A stretch of 8,245 nucleotides of DNA from Tannerella sp. (lineage in GTDB: Bacteria; Bacteroidota; Bacteroidia; Bacteroidales; Tannerellaceae), in contig JAIRYY010000219.1 of the NCBI GenBank assembly GCA_031267485.1, positions 1-8,245 of the forward strand, read 5' to 3'. Position 1 is the stretch's first letter, and each line of letters starts with the position of its first letter. The translations under genes were made by a program, and so were the position numbers. Shown piece after piece: positions 5,879-8,245 of the stretch. A model generated the notes under the pieces. It was not told the origin of the DNA. It was given only the letters and a program-made list of their open reading frames with translations, and did no database searches.

Positions 5879-7429
5879 TTAATTCACTATAATTTCCATC
5901 GAATAAGTTACGCTGACAGGCTTGCCTGCCGGGTCGAGCGCTTTCACCTGGCCGATGTGAAAACGTTTGCCGCGCGCGAGATTCCGTATGTAGTCCTTTT
6001 GGCGCTGCGTAAATTCACCGCTGTTCGACACTTCGGGGATATAATTCCCCATGCCGTCGACAATCGTCATCGTGAAACCGGTTACGGTATGGGGCACGTT
6101 GAGCACGCCGTCGTCGATTGCCGCCAGCACGCCGCCTGCTTCCACCAGATAACGTTTCGCAATCGGGCCTCCGGTGAACTTGCGGACATTTCCGTCCGCA
6201 TCCTTATACGAGAGAAAAGGCAGCGGGGGGGGCAGCCTCCGCACAACAAATTCCTTGCTTTCGGAAATCTCGCGGCCGCCCACGTTCGCCCATAGCGTGA
6301 CGGTGACATTAGGCGAGACATCCGCATCAAGGCCGGTTATCGTCCAAATGTTCCTCTCCTTGTGTTCAATCTTTCCGCTTGATACGGTCGCCCTGACGGA
6401 ACCGCTCGGCACGCCGGGCATGGCCACTTCGATGTCATTGTCGATACTTGTATAAAGGAAGTTCATCCGCGTCGGGGCGATTGTGGCGGACGATTCGGTC
6501 ACGAAATATTTCGCTTCGTAGGCGTACGTTTGTCCCTCTGCGACAATCCTGCCCGAAAGGCTGCGGTCGCCTACACCGCTTGTCGGGATGACAATCCGGT
6601 TTCCGGCGAGGAGCGTTTCGCCAAGGTAATACTGGGGCTGTTTCGTGGAATCGATGGCGGCAAGCGCAAGTTCCGCCTCGTAAGGCATTCCGCTTGTGAC
6701 AATCTGGCTTTTCGGAATGACAAAGGCGGTGATTTGATTCACCCGGTAGTCGTCGACATCCACATTGGTAATCAGGGTGGAAAGGACTTCCCCCTCGACG
6801 TGGCGGACATCGCTCTGCATCTTCGTCAGCAGGGTGATGGCGGCGGCGAGCGGCATGTTTTCAAACAGCGCAATCTCCCACGAACTTTGCATGATGCCCG
6901 CTTTTTTAGGCGCATCCGTATTGAGCAGCGACTGGAACATCGTCTTCTGCTCCGCATCGTCGACAAGTTCGGACATGTTTTCGCGATATGTCCCCAGGCG
7001 CTCCTTCAGCTTTTTACCCTCGCCCACGACGGGCGCCAGCATAACGCGCGAGGCTGCCTCCAGGTTGTCCTTTTGCTTGATGTCGTTCACATTTCCCTCC
7101 TTGCCGTCCGCTTCCTGCACGATGCGAAGCTTCAGTTCGCTGATGTAGTCAAACAGCTCGTCGGACTGTTTTTTGACGTCCACTCCTTTGTTATACCATT
7201 CGCCGGCCTTGGCGGCATTCGCTTCATAAGCCTTGTCAAGATTCGCTTTCACCTGCTTGTTGCGTCTGGTAGAATTTTCGGTGGAAACACTCAGACTATT
7301 TTCAACCAGTTCAAACCCGTCCAACACCTCCGAAGAGACATTGAGCGCCATCATTGCGATGAACACCAGATACATCAGATTAATCATCTTCTGACGCGGT
7401 GAATTGGGATTACTTGATATTCCAGCCAT
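5879..7429 (-). CDS. gldM: Type IX secretion / gliding motor protein GldM (PorM)
   Basis: GldM is anchored in the inner membrane by one helix and reaches across the periplasm as a dimer to the GldK/GldN ring. With GldL it forms the proton-driven motor that powers T9SS secretion and gliding. The 516 residues fit the family. The start is clear: a short cytosolic end, then PRQKMINLMYLVFIAMMALN (11-30) as the membrane helix. Arg12 and Glu34 match conserved charged residues of the family (Arg9 and Glu31 in Flavobacterium johnsoniae numbering, from memory). A helical domain follows, with SSWEIALFENMPLAAAITLL (182-201), a family signature. From about 225 come three beta-rich domains; a VVRRLPPPLP hinge (395-404) precedes the last. 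On the minus strand an A-rich leader with AAGGA lies about 10 bases before the ATG, a passable ribosome binding site. It is 28 bases after gldL. Confidence 0.97.
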   Translation of the reverse strand: MAGISSNPNSPRQKMINLMYLVFIAMMALNVSSEVLDGFELVENSLSVSTENSTRRNKQVKANLDKAYEANAAKAGEWYNKGVDVKKQSDELFDYISELKLRIVQEADGKEGNVNDIKQKDNLEAASRVMLAPVVGEGKKLKERLGTYRENMSELVDDAEQKTMFQSLLNTDAPKKAGIMQSSWEIALFENMPLAAAITLLTKMQSDVRHVEGEVLSTLITNVDVDDYRVNQITAFVIPKSQIVTSGMPYEAELALAAIDSTKQPQYYLGETLLAGNRIVIPTSGVGDRSLSGRIVAEGQTYAYEAKYFVTESSATIAPTRMNFLYTSIDNDIEVAMPGVPSGSVRATVSSGKIEHKERNIWTITGLDADVSPNVTVTLWANVGGREISESKEFVVRRLPPPLPFLSYKDADGNVRKFTGGPIAKRYLVEAGGVLAAIDDGVLNVPHTVTGFTMTIVDGMGNYIPEVSNSGEFTQRQKDYIRNLARGKRFHIGQVKALDPAGKPVSVTYSMEIIVN

Positions 7430-7457
7430 TTTTGTATATTTCCTTTTTTTTTACTTA

Positions 7458-8245
7458 TTACCTGTAACCGCTTCCCTGCGGCGGATATCCGCCCGGATAG
7501 GCCGACGGGTATCCCGGTTGTCCTGCCGGAGGAGGCGGATATCCGCCCATCGGCACGTTCACCGTCATCGCCTGCAATAACCGGCTGTAAACCTGATTTA
7601 ACTGCAGGAGGAGCTGTGCCATGCGTTCGTTTTCGTTACGGAACGCCGCGCTGTCGACAAGCGAACTGTCGTACATGTCGCGTATGCGGTTCAACCCGGA
7701 ATTTATATGCTGTATCGTATCCATTTGCGAGCGAAGTCCGGTAAGCTGCGTTTCATAGAACCTGTTCAGGCCCGAAATATTTTCGTTCAGCCTCGACATG
7801 TGTTCCACGTAGCCGGCCGACTTTTCTTCCGCACCTTCTTCGGTCGACCCGGATATCGCCTTGCACGAATTGATAAGCGTATCGGATACTTCGCCCAGCG
7901 AACCGGTTATCTCGCTGAACTTTTCAAGGTTTTGCGATACGGCGGAAATCTGTTCGATATATGTCTGCGTGACTTCCGTAAGGTCGGCCATCTTCGATAT
8001 CTGTTCGGCCGCGCCGTTCAGTTTCTTTATGCTCTCGGCAAGCAGTTCCGAATCCTGCTCCGAAATATTAATCCCCATGGCCGACATGCCGGCGTTTACT
8101 ATTTCGCGGGGCGATGGCGGTTCGCGCCGCACGACGGGAGATGCGTCGCCGCCCTGTCCGCCTGCTATCTGTCCGTTGCCGTCGGCCGCCGCGCCCGGGC
8201 CATACCCGGCTCCGCCGCCGAAGCCTGCTCCTCCGCCGCCGAAGT
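7458..8245 (-). CDS. gldL: Type IX secretion / gliding motor protein GldL (PorL), C-terminal part, 5' end cut by window edge
   Basis: GldL is the inner-membrane partner of GldM; two transmembrane helices carry the proton-channel residues and the rest is cytoplasmic. Only the cytoplasmic part lies here; the frame is open to the right edge, so the GTG at 8132 is an internal Val, not a start. In order: a Gly-rich linker (bases about 8136-8243, with GGGG and GFGGGAGYG), then VRREPPSPREIVNAGMSAMG, then a long helical, coiled-coil-like region (about 8080 down to 7575) with repeated Ile/Leu/Ser/Glu heptads such as AAEQISKMADLTEVTQ and LLLQLNQVYSRLLQAM. It ends in a Pro/Gly/Tyr tail with two GGYPP units. 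The helical region just ahead of gldM is typical of GldL. The identification rests on this region plus gene order; the membrane helices would lie beyond 8245. Confidence 0.93.
   Translation of the reverse strand, partial: FGGGGAGFGGGAGYGPGAAADGNGQIAGGQGGDASPVVRREPPSPREIVNAGMSAMGINISEQDSELLAESIKKLNGAAEQISKMADLTEVTQTYIEQISAVSQNLEKFSEITGSLGEVSDTLINSCKAISGSTEEGAEEKSAGYVEHMSRLNENISGLNRFYETQLTGLRSQMDTIQHINSGLNRIRDMYDSSLVDSAAFRNENERMAQLLLQLNQVYSRLLQAMTVNVPMGGYPPPPAGQPGYPSAYPGGYPPQGSGYR
7480..7547 (-). repeat. Two copies of a perfect 14-bp palindrome in the gldL tail
   Basis: GGCGGATATCCGCC, its own reverse complement, occurs at 7480-7493 and 7534-7547, 54 bases apart start to start. Both are read in the same frame as GGYPP in the Pro/Gly/Tyr tail of GldL. 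The DNA between them encodes similar AGQPGYP and AYPGGYP units. The palindrome is probably a by-product of coding the repeated peptide. Confidence 0.7.

Noticed and set aside
6530..7402. 290-codon frame on the plus strand opposite gldM
   Set aside because: It lies wholly inside the well-supported gldM gene. Its sequence is rich in Arg, His and Phe, as expected for a reverse-strand shadow of a gene with biased codon use.
8130..8132. GTG as the gldL start codon
   Set aside because: The frame continues open to the window edge, and a start here would remove the membrane helices that define GldL.

Overview
The window looks like chromosomal DNA from a Bacteroidota bacterium, most likely of the order Bacteroidales. 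The main reason is a three-gene block on the minus strand encoding GldL (PorL), GldM (PorM) and GldN (PorN), core parts of the type IX secretion system (T9SS) and gliding machinery, which is confined to this phylum. The non-coding DNA agrees: it is AT-rich, has no strong Shine-Dalgarno sequences, and carries candidate promoters of the Bacteroidota TTTG / TAnnTTTG type.

Left part (1-2558, plus strand): three genes in a row. The first encodes a protein with two small helical ends joined by a long Pro/Ala-rich linker. One base after its stop comes rsmI (16S rRNA C1402 2'-O-methyltransferase). A predicted coiled-coil lipoprotein follows 34 bases later. The tight spacing suggests one transcription unit that begins left of the window.

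Middle (2559-2865): an AT-rich intergenic region of about 307 bases with promoter-like sequences for the next gene and no convincing RNA gene or terminator. The next gene (2866-4764, plus) encodes a 632-residue protein of the asparagine synthetase B type. Its C-terminal ATP-dependent synthetase domain keeps the family motifs. Its N-terminal glutaminase domain has lost the catalytic Cys2 (Asn instead) and other glutamine-binding residues. It is therefore probably not an ordinary glutamine-dependent asparagine synthetase, and it is the most unusual item here.

Right part (4769-8245, minus strand): gldL (5' end cut by the window edge), gldM and gldN, read right to left with gaps of 28 and 30 bases. 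GldL and GldM form the proton-driven inner-membrane motor. GldN is a periplasmic partner of the outer-membrane GldK/PorK ring, and its gene would be expected just off the right edge. The synthetase gene and gldN converge with only 4 bases between their stop codons.

I saw no tRNA, rRNA, CRISPR array, insertion sequence or phage gene. Most of the window is ordinary core Bacteroidota content. I do not see a clearly new multi-gene system; the degenerate amidotransferase is the best lead.
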